Shown piece by piece: positions 33,965 through 42,840 of a DNA stretch of 64,000 nt; positions within the stretch are counted from its first letter, which is position 1; each line of letters opens with the position of its first letter. The stretch is from Serpens sp035497915 (GTDB lineage: Bacteria > Pseudomonadota > Gammaproteobacteria > Pseudomonadales > Pseudomonadaceae), in assembly GCF_035497915.1 (NCBI RefSeq), contig NZ_DATJCS010000037.1, forward strand, positions 10,039-74,038, given 5' to 3'. The notes beneath the pieces are model-generated. The model saw only the letters and a list, made by a program, of their open reading frames with translations. It ran no database searches and was not told where the DNA came from. The position numbers and the translations under genes were made by a program.

Positions 33965-34231
33965 TCAGGTGTACTTGGTGAAGATGGTGCGGACCCGGCT
34001 GAGCATCTGCGCATCGTCCCGCTCGGGGTCCAGCACGGTTTCCTCCAGCAGGCAGGCGAGCATCTCCTGATAGGCCTTGTCGAGCGCCTTGCGCGCGGCG
34101 GCGAATTGCTGGGCGACCGCCTCGCAGTCCTCGCCACGGCGGATCATGCCCTGGATGCCGCGAATCTGGCCTTCAACGCGGGCCAGACGCTTGAGCATGG
34201 TGTCCTGATGCAGCTGGATCGAATCGGGCAT
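33965..34231 (-). CDS. CsoR/RcnR/CstR-family repressor, atypical ligand set
   Basis: 88 aa all-helical DUF156 protein: RLARVEGQIRGIQGMI at the start, then Cys36 in GEDCEAV and Cys60 in MLACLLEE. In CsoR the second helix carries His61 and Cys65; here Leu61 and Thr65 occupy those positions, so the copper site is absent. A two-cysteine arrangement resembles the persulfide sensor CstR more than copper or nickel sensors, although the second Cys is displaced. Co-transcribed with a TauE-type exporter, which fits a sulfur-species response. Confidence 0.85.
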   Translation of the reverse strand: MPDSIQLHQDTMLKRLARVEGQIRGIQGMIRRGEDCEAVAQQFAAARKALDKAYQEMLACLLEETVLDPERDDAQMLSRVRTIFTKYT

Positions 34232-34234
34232 GGT

Positions 34235-34249
34235 TACTCCCAGGGGGTA
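34235..34249 (-). promoter_or_regulatory. Candidate CsoR-family operator
   Basis: tactcccagggggta, an imperfect dyad (TACtCCC-a-GGGgGTA) immediately upstream of the regulator's start codon. It resembles the G-tract operators of CsoR/RcnR proteins. Suggests autoregulation. Confidence 0.5.
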
Positions 34250-34311
34250 TCAAGGGGGCGCAGTGTACTGTCGGGGCGGCGCTGGCGGCAACGCGAGAGC
34301 GGACCGCCGGC

Positions 34312-36276
34312 TCAGGCCCCCGGGCCACGCACCAGTTGGCGGAGCGGGAAGCGGTTGGGATGGCAGGCCTCGGCGACAGCCAGCGGCAACGGCAGGGGTT
34401 CGTTTTCCAGCCAGGCGGCCAGCAGCTCGCCGCATAGCGGCGCGGTGACCACGCCCCGCGAGCCGTGGGCCAGGTTCACATACAGGCCGTCCAGCCAGGG
34501 GCAGGGCGCATCGGGAACCTGGCGGGCATCGCGGGCCAGCACCGCGTAACGCTCGGCGAACGCCAGCGGATCGGCTAGCGGGCCGACCAGTGGCAGGTAG
34601 TCCGGGCTGGTGCAGCGGTAGGCGGCGCGGCCGTGCAGGCTGGCCGGGTCGAGCCGATCGGTCTCCAGGCGCTCGGCCAGGTCGGCGGAAATCTCCCGCA
34701 GGCGCTTCAGGTTGCCGATGTGCTCCTCGGTCGTGACGCCCTGCTGGCGGTTGTGCAGGTCGAAACTGGCGCCCACGGTGTGCTCGTCGCCGCGCGGCGG
34801 CGCCACGTAGCCCTCGGCGCACAACACGGTGCGCAGCGCGCGGCTGGCCGGTGTGGCCGGCACGCGGGTGATCTGGCCGCGAATGCGCTTGAGCGGCAGG
34901 TGCTGGGTCGGCTCGAAGGTAGCCGCGTCGGTGGCGTTGGCCAGTACCAGGATCGGCGCGGCCGCCAGCAGGCCGTCCGCGCCGTGGGCCTGCCATTCGC
35001 CGTCCGCGCGGCGAATCGACAGCGCTTCGTGGTGGGTCAGCAACTGGATGTTCGGGTGCTGGGCCAGCAGACGGCAGAGCGCCGGCGGATGCGCCCAGCC
35101 GGCCTCCGGGTAGAAGAGTCCGCCGCTGGGCAGGGCGATGCCGGCGCGCTGTTCGGCTTCCGCCTGGGGCAGCGGCTGCAGCAGGCCGGGCGGGAAGGCG
35201 GCCGCCAGTTGCGCCTGGCGCTCGGCTTCCTTGGCGTCGAAGGCCAGCTGCAGCACGCCGCAGGCGTCCCAGTCGACGCCACGTTCCAGGCGCTCCAGCA
35301 GGCGACGGGTATAGCCGAAGCCGGCGAGCAGCAGGCGCGACAGCGGCGTGCCGTGCGCCGACAGCTTCAGGTAGAGCACGCCCTGCGGGTTGCCCGAGCC
35401 TTCCTCGGCGACCTCGCCGTGGCGCTCCAGCAGTGTCACCTGCCAGCCGCGCGCGGCCAGACTGGCGGCGCTGGCGCAGCCGGCCAGCCCGGCGCCGATG
35501 ATCAGCGCGCGGCGCTCGGCCGGGCGCGGCGGCCGGGCGAACCAGGGTTTGCCGGCCGCTGCGGGCTGGCCTTCGTATAGCCCGGCAAGCATTTCGCGCT
35601 TGTGGCCGAAGCCCTTGACCTTTTCCATGCGGAAGCCGGCCTCGATCAGGCCACGGCGCACCGTGCCGGCGCAGGTGAAGGTGGCCAGGCTGGCGCCGGG
35701 GGCGGACAGCCGCGCCAGCTGCGTGAACAGCTCGGACGTCCACATCTGCGGGTTCTTGGCCGGGGCGAAGCCGTCGAGGAACCAGGCGTCCACCTGGGCA
35801 TCCAGCTGCGGCAGGCATTCCAGGGCGTCGCCGACCAGCAGGGTCAGCAGCACCCGGCCGCCGTCGAACAGCAGGCGCTGGAAGCCCGGCTGGATGCCGG
35901 CGTACTGCTCGAGCAGCGGCGTGCTGAAGGCGGCCAGTTCCGGCCACAGCGCCAGGGCGCGGCGCAGGTCTTCCCCATCGAGCGGATACTTCTCGACGCT
36001 GACGAAGTGCAGGCGCGCACCGGCCGGCGCATGCTCGGCGAAGGTCTGCCAGGCGCAGAGGAAATTGAGGCCGGTGCCGAAGCCTGTCTCGCCGATCACC
36101 AGGCGGCCATCGTCCGCCAGGGCGGCGCAGCGCTCGGCGATCCGGTTGTGGCGCAGGAACACGTGGCGGGTCTCTTCCAGGCCGCTGGCGCGGGAGAAAT
36201 ACACATCGCCGAACTGGCGGGAAAGGGGCTGGCCGTGCTCGTCCCAGTCGAGCTGGGCCCGGGAACTCTCGGACAT
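34312..36276 (-). CDS. mnmC: Bifunctional tRNA mnm5s2U34 biosynthesis protein MnmC
   Basis: 654 aa fusion that completes 5-methylaminomethyl-2-thiouridine at the tRNA wobble position. The N-terminal SAM-dependent methyltransferase covers about residues 1-240, with VIGETGFGTGLNFL and the DAWFLDGFAPAKNPQMW motif. The C-terminal FAD-dependent oxidase covers about 255-650, with GAGLAGC as the FAD dinucleotide fold. Start at the ATG 36276 (MSESSRAQLDW); the 16 upstream codons do not resemble the family. Confidence 0.96.
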   Translation of the reverse strand: MSESSRAQLDWDEHGQPLSRQFGDVYFSRASGLEETRHVFLRHNRIAERCAALADDGRLVIGETGFGTGLNFLCAWQTFAEHAPAGARLHFVSVEKYPLDGEDLRRALALWPELAAFSTPLLEQYAGIQPGFQRLLFDGGRVLLTLLVGDALECLPQLDAQVDAWFLDGFAPAKNPQMWTSELFTQLARLSAPGASLATFTCAGTVRRGLIEAGFRMEKVKGFGHKREMLAGLYEGQPAAAGKPWFARPPRPAERRALIIGAGLAGCASAASLAARGWQVTLLERHGEVAEEGSGNPQGVLYLKLSAHGTPLSRLLLAGFGYTRRLLERLERGVDWDACGVLQLAFDAKEAERQAQLAAAFPPGLLQPLPQAEAEQRAGIALPSGGLFYPEAGWAHPPALCRLLAQHPNIQLLTHHEALSIRRADGEWQAHGADGLLAAAPILVLANATDAATFEPTQHLPLKRIRGQITRVPATPASRALRTVLCAEGYVAPPRGDEHTVGASFDLHNRQQGVTTEEHIGNLKRLREISADLAERLETDRLDPASLHGRAAYRCTSPDYLPLVGPLADPLAFAERYAVLARDARQVPDAPCPWLDGLYVNLAHGSRGVVTAPLCGELLAAWLENEPLPLPLAVAEACHPNRFPLRQLVRGPGA

Positions 36277-36390
36277 GGATCTGGCTCCGCAAAAGGTGCG
36301 GCATTGTAGCTCGCGTGATGGCATTACGACTTTGTCGACTGGTGCGCATTTGGGTAGTCTGGCCGCCTTGCAGTTCAGGAAGCGTCATCC

Positions 36391-37881
36391 ATGTTCGAAT
36401 CCGCCGAAATCGGCCACGCCATCGACAAGAAAACCTACGAAGCCGAGTTGCCCGCGTTGCGCCAGGCCCTGCTGGAAGTCCAGTACCAGCTGCGCGAGCA
36501 GGCGAATTTCCCGGTGATCATCCTGATCAATGGCATCGAGGGCGCCGGCAAGGGGGATACGGTCAAGCGGCTCACCGAATGGATGGACCCGCGCCTCATC
36601 CAGGTGTCCACCTTCGATGTGCAGAGCGACGAGGAACTGGCCCGACCGCCGGCCTGGCGCTACTGGCGGCAGCTGCCGGCCAAGGGGCGCACCGGCATCT
36701 TCTTCGGCAACTGGTACAGCCAGATGCTGCAAGCGCGGGTCAAGGACAAGATCGACGACGCCCAGCTCGATCAGTCGATCGAGGGCGCGCAGCGCCTGGA
36801 GCGCATGCTGTGCGACGAAGGCGCGCTGATCTTCAAGTTCTGGTTCCACCTGTCCCGCCCGCAGATGGAAGCACGCCTGCAGAGCCTGGCCGACGATCCG
36901 CTGCACAGCTGGAAGCTCAGCCCGCTGGACTGGCAGCAGAGCAAGACCTACGACCAGGTGGTGCGGCATGCCGAGCACATCATCCGCCGCAGCAGCCGGG
37001 ACTATGCGCCCTGGTACGTGGTGGACAGCAGCGACCGCAATTACCGCAACATGACGGTGGGCAAGATTCTTCTGCAGGGCCTGCGCGCGGCCCTGGAAGC
37101 GGCACGCGGGCCGCGTCCGGCGCCGCATGCCGTGCCGGTGGCCGCCAGCCTGGGCACCCGTCGTCTGCTGGAAAGCCTGGACCTGAGCCAGGCGCTGGAG
37201 AAGGACGCCTACAAGGCCCAACTGGCCCACGAGCAGGCGCGCCTGTCGGCGCTCATGCATGACAAGCGCATGCGCCAGCATGCGCTGGTGGCGGTGTTCG
37301 AAGGCAATGACGCGGCGGGCAAGGGCGGCGCCATCCGCCGGGTCACCGAGGCGCTGGATCCGCGCGAGTACCGCATCATCCCCATCGCCGCGCCGACCGA
37401 GGAGGAACTGGCCCATCCCTACCTGTGGCGCTTCTGGCGGCACATTCCCGCGCGTGGGCAGTTCACCATCTTCGACCGCTCCTGGTACGGCCGCGTGCTG
37501 GTGGAGCGCATCGAGGGCTACTGCTCGCAGGCCGACTGGCTGCGCGCCTACGGGGAAATCAACGACTTCGAGGAAAGCCTGGTGGAGCATGGCGTGGTGC
37601 TGGTGAAGTTCTGGCTGGCCATCGACAAGGACACCCAGCACGCGCGTTTCAAGGAGCGCGAAGCCACGCCGCACAAGCGCTTCAAGATCACCGAGGACGA
37701 CTGGCGCAACCGCGAGAAGTGGGACCACTACGTGGACGCGGTGGAAGACATGGTTGATCGCACCAGCACCGGCCTGGCGGCCTGGACCCTGGTGGAAGCC
37801 AACGACAAGCGCTTCGCCCGCGTGAAGGTGCTGCGCACCATCAACGATGCGCTGGAGCGGGCGTTCGAGCGGGACCGGTAA
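36391..37881 (+). CDS. pap: Polyphosphate:AMP phosphotransferase (tandem PPK2 domains)
   Basis: 496 aa. Transfers phosphate from polyphosphate to AMP giving ADP. Two PPK2 domains: the first with Walker A GIEGAGKGD (about residue 50), the second with GNDAAGKGG (about residue 305) and FDRSWYGRVLVERIEG. In the first domain the second motif is altered (FFGNWYSQ), as is normal for class II PAP enzymes where only the C-terminal half is fully canonical. Ribosome site aggaag. Confidence 0.95.
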   Translation: MFESAEIGHAIDKKTYEAELPALRQALLEVQYQLREQANFPVIILINGIEGAGKGDTVKRLTEWMDPRLIQVSTFDVQSDEELARPPAWRYWRQLPAKGRTGIFFGNWYSQMLQARVKDKIDDAQLDQSIEGAQRLERMLCDEGALIFKFWFHLSRPQMEARLQSLADDPLHSWKLSPLDWQQSKTYDQVVRHAEHIIRRSSRDYAPWYVVDSSDRNYRNMTVGKILLQGLRAALEAARGPRPAPHAVPVAASLGTRRLLESLDLSQALEKDAYKAQLAHEQARLSALMHDKRMRQHALVAVFEGNDAAGKGGAIRRVTEALDPREYRIIPIAAPTEEELAHPYLWRFWRHIPARGQFTIFDRSWYGRVLVERIEGYCSQADWLRAYGEINDFEESLVEHGVVLVKFWLAIDKDTQHARFKEREATPHKRFKITEDDWRNREKWDHYVDAVEDMVDRTSTGLAAWTLVEANDKRFARVKVLRTINDALERAFERDR

Positions 37882-37908
37882 GCTCCACCAAGCAGCCTCG
37901 CGGCGGGT

Positions 37909-37980
37909 GGGGCCGGGTTATCCCGGAGGCCTGAAGGTGGCCTCCGACTCCTCCGGCCGGCGTAAAGCCGGCCCTACAGG
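37909..37980. repeat. Palindromic repeat pair after pap
   Basis: ggggccgggttatcccgg followed by ggccggcgtaaagccggccc, one unit of the family that is arrayed at 29063 and 60532. Lies in the convergent gap between pap and nadC. Confidence 0.7.
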
Positions 37981-38016
37981 GGTTCGGTGTTGCCCGGCCG
38001 ACGCGGGCGGGCGCGA

Positions 38017-38865
38017 TCAGAGACTCAGGCGCATCGACAGGTCGACGGCCTTGATGTCCTTGGTCAGCGTGCCCAGGGAAATGTAATCCACGCCCGTCTC
38101 GGCCACGCCGCGCAGGGTGCGCTCGTTGATGCCGCCCGAGGCTTCCAGTTTGGCGCGGCCGGCGGTCAGGCGTACCGCTTCGCGCATGTCGTCCAGGCTC
38201 AGCTCGTCGAGCATCACGATATCCGCCCCGGCATCCAGTGCCTGGCGCAGTTCGTCGAGGCTTTCCACTTCCACTTCCACCGGCTTGCCGGGCGCGATGC
38301 TGCGCGCCGTGGCCACCGCCGCGCCGATGCCGCCGCAGGCGGCAATATGGTTTTCCTTGATCAGGAAGGCGTCGTACAGGCCGATGCGGTGGTTGTGGCA
38401 GCCGCCGCAGGTCACCGCGTACTTCTGCGCCAGGCGCAGGCCGGGCAGGGTCTTGCGGGTGTCCAGCAGCTTCACGGCGGTGCCTTCGACCAGGTCGGCG
38501 TAATACCGGCAGCGGGTGGCTACCGCCGAGAGGGTCTGCAGGAAATTCAGGGCGCTGCGTTCGCCGCTGAGCAGCGCGCGCGCCGGGCCTTCGACGCGGA
38601 ACAGCACCTGGTTGGGTTCGACGCGCTCGCCATCCTGCACGCACCAGTGCACCGCCACGCGCGCATCCAGCTGGCGGAACACCGCATCGACCCAGGCCGT
38701 GCCACAGACCACGGCCGCCTCGCGGGTGATCACGCTGGCATGCGCCAGGCGTTCGGCGGGGATCAGTTGCGCGGTGATGTCGCCGCTGCCGAGGTCTTCG
38801 GCCAGCGCCAGGCGGACGTTGGCTTCGATGTCGGCGGTCAGCTCGGCAAGGGTGAGGTTGGCCAT
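38017..38865 (-). CDS. nadC: Nicotinate-nucleotide diphosphorylase (quinolinate phosphoribosyltransferase)
   Basis: 282 aa. Converts quinolinate and PRPP to nicotinate mononucleotide in de novo NAD synthesis. Signature motifs: ALLSGERSALNFLQTLSAVA, TRKTLPGLRLAQKYAV, GGCHNHRIGLYDAFLIKENH, and the C-terminal ASGGINERTLR and GVDYISLGTLT. Full length. Confidence 0.97.
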   Translation of the reverse strand: MANLTLAELTADIEANVRLALAEDLGSGDITAQLIPAERLAHASVITREAAVVCGTAWVDAVFRQLDARVAVHWCVQDGERVEPNQVLFRVEGPARALLSGERSALNFLQTLSAVATRCRYYADLVEGTAVKLLDTRKTLPGLRLAQKYAVTCGGCHNHRIGLYDAFLIKENHIAACGGIGAAVATARSIAPGKPVEVEVESLDELRQALDAGADIVMLDELSLDDMREAVRLTAGRAKLEASGGINERTLRGVAETGVDYISLGTLTKDIKAVDLSMRLSL

Positions 38866-39105
38866 GGCGGGCTCCTGCGGAGGGGGGAGGGCGGCGATTA
38901 TACGAGGCCGGAGGCCGCTGTGCCCGGGTTGCGTTCGTCGGCCCCTCAGCCGGTCTTGTGAAGCACGTCATGTACGCGTGGTGCAGGGCTTGAGCCTCTG
39001 GCGGGCTGGCCAATAATTCGGCCAGTTCGTTTTTCCCGGACGCCGGTTCCGGCGTCTGGCGGGTGCTGGCCTGCGCTGGCGCCTGCTTCACTCCGAGGTT
39101 CCGAG

Positions 39106-40080
39106 ATGAATACTGAAGCCAAGGTGGTTGCCTTCGGTCTGCCGACGTCGCGTCGCCGCAGCGGACAACCGTTGCCCGCGCCGTTGGAAGGCATTCGCGA
39201 GCTGGCTCTGGCGCAGTTGCGCCAGGGCATGCAGACCCTGTTCGACGAAGTCGACGATGCGCTGTTCGACATGGCCGACCGCGCCGAGAACAACCAGGAA
39301 CAGAGCCTGTACTTCGAGGCCATGCGCGATCTGCGCCTCAAGCGACAAGGCATCGAGCGGACCTTTGCGGATCGTTGCGCGGGCGGTTTCGAGGGCCTCC
39401 TGCAGGACGACGAAGCGCTGCCGCGTCAGCGGGGACATGCCGAGCACGAGGCGCGGGTGGCCGATGACGCAATGGTCGGCAAGAGCCTGGGCCTGCTGGG
39501 CGAGCGGCTCGGCCGGTTGAGCGCGTGCTTCGCCGCCCTGCGCGGACGCGCGCTCGCCATTTCGGACAACCCCTTAGGGCCCCGGGCGCTCTGCGACTGC
39601 TTCGCCGAGGCGTGCAGCGAGGCGGACATGCCGATTCGCATCAAGCTGATCGTGCTCAAGCTGTTCGAGCGGCACTGCCTGGGCCGGCTGGGCGTGCTGT
39701 GCGACGAGGCCATCCGCGAGCTTGGCGGGCTTGTAGCGGCGCAGCCGGAGCCTGACGAGGAAGCAAAGGCACCGGTCGCACCTGACGCAGAGGATGTAGT
39801 CGAAGACCGTCAGGTTGATCAGTTGCGGGTTGGCAGCTGGCTGGAAATCCGCGTGGACGAGGCGCAGAAGCTGCGCTGCAAGCTGGCCGCCTTCGTCAAG
39901 CCGACCGGGCGCTACATCTTCGTCAATCGCAGTGGCGCGAAGGTGCTGGAACGCACCCGGGCCGAGCTGGCGGCCGACTTCGCCGCAGGCGCGGTGCGCC
40001 TGCTGGACGATGCGCTGATCTTCGATCGGGCGCTGGAGTCGGTGATCAACCTGCGGCGCGTGAACACAGAGCCCAACTGA
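39106..40080 (+). CDS. Short DUF1631-family protein
   Basis: 324 aa, no signal or membrane segment. The N-terminus resembles DUF1631 proteins of pseudomonads (PLPAPLEGIRELALAQLRQG, LFDEVDDALFDMADRAENN, YFEAMRDLRLKRQGIE). The C-terminal 80 residues (VGSWLEIRVDEAQKLRCKL, GRYIFVNRSGAKVL) resemble the PilZ-like end of the same proteins. The usual family members I know are more than 700 aa, so several hundred residues of the middle are absent and replaced by an acidic linker (AQPEPDEEAKAPVAPDAED). The reading frame is intact. Function unknown. Confidence 0.8.
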   Translation: MNTEAKVVAFGLPTSRRRSGQPLPAPLEGIRELALAQLRQGMQTLFDEVDDALFDMADRAENNQEQSLYFEAMRDLRLKRQGIERTFADRCAGGFEGLLQDDEALPRQRGHAEHEARVADDAMVGKSLGLLGERLGRLSACFAALRGRALAISDNPLGPRALCDCFAEACSEADMPIRIKLIVLKLFERHCLGRLGVLCDEAIRELGGLVAAQPEPDEEAKAPVAPDAEDVVEDRQVDQLRVGSWLEIRVDEAQKLRCKLAAFVKPTGRYIFVNRSGAKVLERTRAELAADFAAGAVRLLDDALIFDRALESVINLRRVNTEPN

Positions 40081-40119
40081 GCCGCCCCGCCATCGGCAGT
40101 GGAGCAAACCGAGGACATA

Positions 40120-40152
40120 AAAAAGGAGCGGGGGATGACCCCGCCCCTTTCG
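40120..40152 (+). terminator. Terminator after the DUF1631 gene
   Basis: aaaaggagcgggg / ccccgcccctttc imperfect stem with the tight loop gatga, preceded by an A-run and ending in ttt. Confidence 0.8.
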
Positions 40153-40703
40153 TCCCGATCCCTTTACTCCCCGCCGTCTTCCTGACGACGATGCATCCTG
40201 CATCGGATCCCTGCGGGCCACCGTCCTGGCAACCCGGTCGATCCCTCGACACGCTCTGGATTCTAGTGCGCCGGCTGGGCACGGCAATCGCCCGGAGCGC
40301 CTGGCAAGCGTCTGGCAACCCGCCAGCCGGATCCGGTAATTCCATGAAAAACAAAGGCTTATATGAAGTGTGCGTGGCGCTGCTTGGGGGATTTCGGGCG
40401 AGCCGCTTACAGGAGGTGTAAGCGATTTCCTACAGGTGTCGGCGCGAGGAGTCGCCTGTTCCTCCCGTTCGCGGCCAAAGGCCTGCGAGGGGAACGAGCG
40501 GGAGGAACAGACGGGGGCATTCTCGGCCCGAGTCGCCTTCGGTTGAATGACTGTCGTCAATTTCCGCGAGGCCGTCGGCGAATCCGGCGTTGGGGAACCT
40601 TGCTGGCCTCGTGCCGCTCCTATCGCGGTAGCCAGTTTTTGCGGCGGACTGCTAAGCTCGCCGCTCGTTTGAAACCCCCCGCAAGGCGGAAGAAGGAAAC
40701 AGC
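40153..40703. other. 550-bp gene-free region with GGA-loop hairpins
   Basis: No supported gene. A 25-codon frame at 40344-40421 (starts MKNKGLYEVC) is too short to judge. From about 40395 there are consecutive hairpins: cgcttaca-ggagg-tgtaagcg (40402-40422), ggcg-cgaggagt-cgcc (40441-40456), and a long palindrome whose arms are ctgttcctcccg and cgggaggaacag (about 40456-40511). Each exposes or contains GGA. The last 100 bp presumably carry the promoter of the FKBP gene. Confidence 0.4.
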
Positions 40704-41405
40704 ATGAGACAACATCGGTTGGCGGCGTCCATGGCGCTGGTGGGTCTGGTTCTGTCTGGCTGCGATTCGCAGACCAGCGTGGAACTCACTACCCCGGCCC
40801 AGAAAGCCTCCTATGGCATCGGCCTGAACATGGGCCAGAGCCTGGCGCGTGACGGCATGGACGATCTGGATCCCCAGGCGGTTGCCCTGGGCATCGAGGA
40901 CGCGCTGGCCGATCGCGAGCCGCGGGTAAAGGATGAGGAGCTGATTGAGGCCTTCACCGCCCTGCAGGCGCGTGTGGACGAGCGTCTGGCGGCCCAGCAG
41001 GCGGAAAGCGTTGCTGCCGGCAAGAAATTCCTCGAGGAAAACGGCAAGCGCGATGGGGTGGTCACCACCGCCAGCGGGCTGCAGTACGAAGTGCTGAAGA
41101 AGGCCAGCGGCGCCAAGCCGAAGGCTGATGACGTGGTGACGGTGCACTACGTGGGCACCCTCACCGACGGCAGCGTGTTCGACAGCTCGGTCGAGCGCGG
41201 CGCGCCGATCGAACTGCCGGTGGGCGGCGTGATTCAGGGTTGGGTCGAAGGCCTGCAGCTCATGAGCGTTGGTGAGAAGTACAAGCTGTACATCCCCAGT
41301 GATCTGGCTTATGGCGATCAGAGCCCGAGCCCGCTGATTCCGCCGAGCTCGGTGCTGGTGTTCGAGCTGGAGCTGCTGGGCATCAAGGGCAAGAACGCCA
41401 AGTAA
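40704..41405 (+). CDS. FKBP-type peptidyl-prolyl isomerase lipoprotein (Mip/FkpA/FklB-like)
   Basis: 233 aa. Signal peptide with lipobox VLSGC (Cys20). The N-terminal helical dimerisation domain (QKASYGIGLNMGQSLARDG) is followed by a C-terminal FKBP domain (about 120-228) with VHYVGTLTDGSVFDSS and IPSDLAYGDQSPSPLIPP. Periplasmic or outer-membrane folding helper. Confidence 0.94.
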   Translation: MRQHRLAASMALVGLVLSGCDSQTSVELTTPAQKASYGIGLNMGQSLARDGMDDLDPQAVALGIEDALADREPRVKDEELIEAFTALQARVDERLAAQQAESVAAGKKFLEENGKRDGVVTTASGLQYEVLKKASGAKPKADDVVTVHYVGTLTDGSVFDSSVERGAPIELPVGGVIQGWVEGLQLMSVGEKYKLYIPSDLAYGDQSPSPLIPPSSVLVFELELLGIKGKNAK

Positions 41406-41419
41406 CTGCGCGTCAGGCC

Positions 41420-41452
41420 AGGCGCCCCGTCTTGACGGGGCGCTGTCGTTTC
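41420..41452 (+). terminator. Terminator after the FKBP gene
   Basis: gcgccccgtc-ttgacggggcgc stem (loop ttg region) followed by tgtcgttt; moderate T-run. Confidence 0.7.
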
Positions 41453-41621
41453 CGCCGCTGGAAACCGGTAGCGGCCGCGGCGGGTCTTAGTAAGGAGTCA
41501 GTGATGGGCTGCGCATGAAAGCCCGGGCAGCCCGCCCGACTCCTGTGTACCCTTTCAGGAACAGCTTCTGTTTTGCAGCGGAGCGGGACGCCGGTCATTC
41601 GCGCCCCGCCTGGAGACCAGC

Positions 41622-42065
41622 ATGAATGTGCCGTGGCATCTGGCCCGCTTCCTGCCCATTGCGGCGCGTATCCTGCGCCGCAAGCGCCTGCCGGCGCTGT
41701 TGCTGGCGGTGTCCGGCAAGGCGGCCCGGCGGGGCGGCAAACGCGGGTTGGGCGAGAGTCTGGCGTTGCTCCAGGCGCTGTGCCTGGCCTGGTGGCGTGG
41801 CGAGTATCGGGCGATCAGCGGCAAGGCGCTGCTCAGCGTGGTGGCGGGACTGGTGTATTTTCTCTCGCCGCTGGACCTGATTCCCGATTTCCTGCCGGGC
41901 CTGGGACTGATCGACGACGTGGCCGTGCTCGCCTGGATCATGCGCACCTGGAGCGGCGAGCTGGATGCCTTCGTCGCCTGGCGGGATGCGCAGTCCGCGA
42001 CGCGGCGCCAGCAACTGGAGCGCCTGCCGGACGAGGCGGAAATTCGCTCCCGCTCGGCGCCCTGA
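41622..42065 (+). CDS. YkvA-family (DUF1232) membrane-associated protein
   Basis: 147 aa. The DUF1232 signature YFLSPLDLIPDFLPGLGLIDDVAVLAWI is at about residues 84-111. A basic N-terminus suggests membrane association; role unknown. It is followed at 90 bp by a regulator gene and two small genes on the same strand. Confidence 0.85.
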   Translation: MNVPWHLARFLPIAARILRRKRLPALLLAVSGKAARRGGKRGLGESLALLQALCLAWWRGEYRAISGKALLSVVAGLVYFLSPLDLIPDFLPGLGLIDDVAVLAWIMRTWSGELDAFVAWRDAQSATRRQQLERLPDEAEIRSRSAP

Positions 42066-42154
42066 TGTGCGCTCGGCGGACGAATGAAGACGGTTGGGCT
42101 TGTTAAGATGTGGTCGCCGAGGGATCGGTGGTCGTGCTTCCAGGAGACGTATCC

Positions 42155-42478
42155 ATGAATGTGCAAGTGATAACACGCGAAGGTCAGCCGGAATATGCCG
42201 TGCTGCCCTGGGACGAATACCAGGCGCTGTTGCGCGCCGCCGGTCACGCTGCCGAGCCCCATGCAGCGGTGGCCAGCAGCCTGCAGGCGAGCGGATTCAG
42301 CCTGCAACGGCTCGCCGAATTGCGCGAGGCGCTGGGCATGAGCCAGGCGGATCTGGCGCGTGGCGTGGGCATCAGCCCGTCCTATCTGGCGATGATCGAG
42401 CAGGGTGAGCGCGAGCCCGACGACGCCATCCGCCGCTCCCTGGCCCGGCTGCTGGGTGTTGCCGCCGAGGGGGTCTGA
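42155..42478 (+). CDS. XRE-family HTH regulator with an antitoxin-like N-terminus
   Basis: 107 aa. The N-terminal 30 residues (VITREGQPEYAVLPWDEYQALL) resemble the beta-strand start of Phd/YefM-type antitoxins; residues about 47-102 form an XRE helix-turn-helix (LAELREALGMSQADLARGVG, ISPSYLAMIEQGEREP). Clear ribosome site aggaga. It overlaps no neighbour but is followed after 1 bp by an unknown ORF, so the two are coupled. No toxin of a known family was recognised nearby. Confidence 0.85.
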   Translation: MNVQVITREGQPEYAVLPWDEYQALLRAAGHAAEPHAAVASSLQASGFSLQRLAELREALGMSQADLARGVGISPSYLAMIEQGEREPDDAIRRSLARLLGVAAEGV

Positions 42479-42479
42479 G

Positions 42480-42839
42480 ATGCGCATCAGTCGACAGCAC
42501 TGGGATGCCCTGCTTGCGGAACTGAACGATGCCAGCCGCCAGCGTCACCTGCTCACCTACCGGGCGCTGATCGAGCGCCTGCAGTTGCCAGCGCCGGCCA
42601 TGCAGACCCTGGTGGCCGCGCTGGAATACCTGGCTACGCTGGATGCCCGATCGGAGCGTCCGCTGCGCAGCTCGCTGGTCATCAGCCAGGGCGCGAGCCG
42701 ACTGCCGCGCCCCGGCTTCTTCGAATGCGTGACGCGCCTGGGTCGTTTCACCGGGCCGAGTGATGGCACCGCAGCCGCCTCCTGGCATGCCGCCGAGGTG
42801 GCGCGGGTCTTTGAGTTCGATTACCCACAGGAGCCCTGA
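42480..42839 (+). CDS. Conserved-looking hypothetical protein downstream of the XRE regulator
   Basis: 119 aa soluble protein of unknown function, translationally coupled to the preceding regulator and to the following Sel1-like gene (1-bp gaps). Features: MRISRQHWDALLAELNDASR at the N-terminus and a C-terminal AASWHAAEVARVFEFDYP. Codon usage is the same as neighbouring genes, supporting that it is real. Confidence 0.75.
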   Translation: MRISRQHWDALLAELNDASRQRHLLTYRALIERLQLPAPAMQTLVAALEYLATLDARSERPLRSSLVISQGASRLPRPGFFECVTRLGRFTGPSDGTAAASWHAAEVARVFEFDYPQEP

Positions 42840-42840
42840 T

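Noticed and set aside
34250..36388. 712-codon minus-strand frame opposite/alternate to mnmC
   Set aside because: Arg/Pro/Ala-rich translation in a wrong frame; the 654-aa MnmC frame has clear domain motifs.
40344..40421. 25-codon leader-peptide-like ORF (MKNKGLYEVC...)
   Set aside because: No convincing ribosome site, and its stop lies in a hairpin more easily explained as an RNA structure; kept only as a note.
40363..40707. 114-codon plus-strand frame before the FKBP gene
   Set aside because: Arg-rich translation without homology, overlapping the FKBP start by 4 bp and crossing the hairpin cluster.
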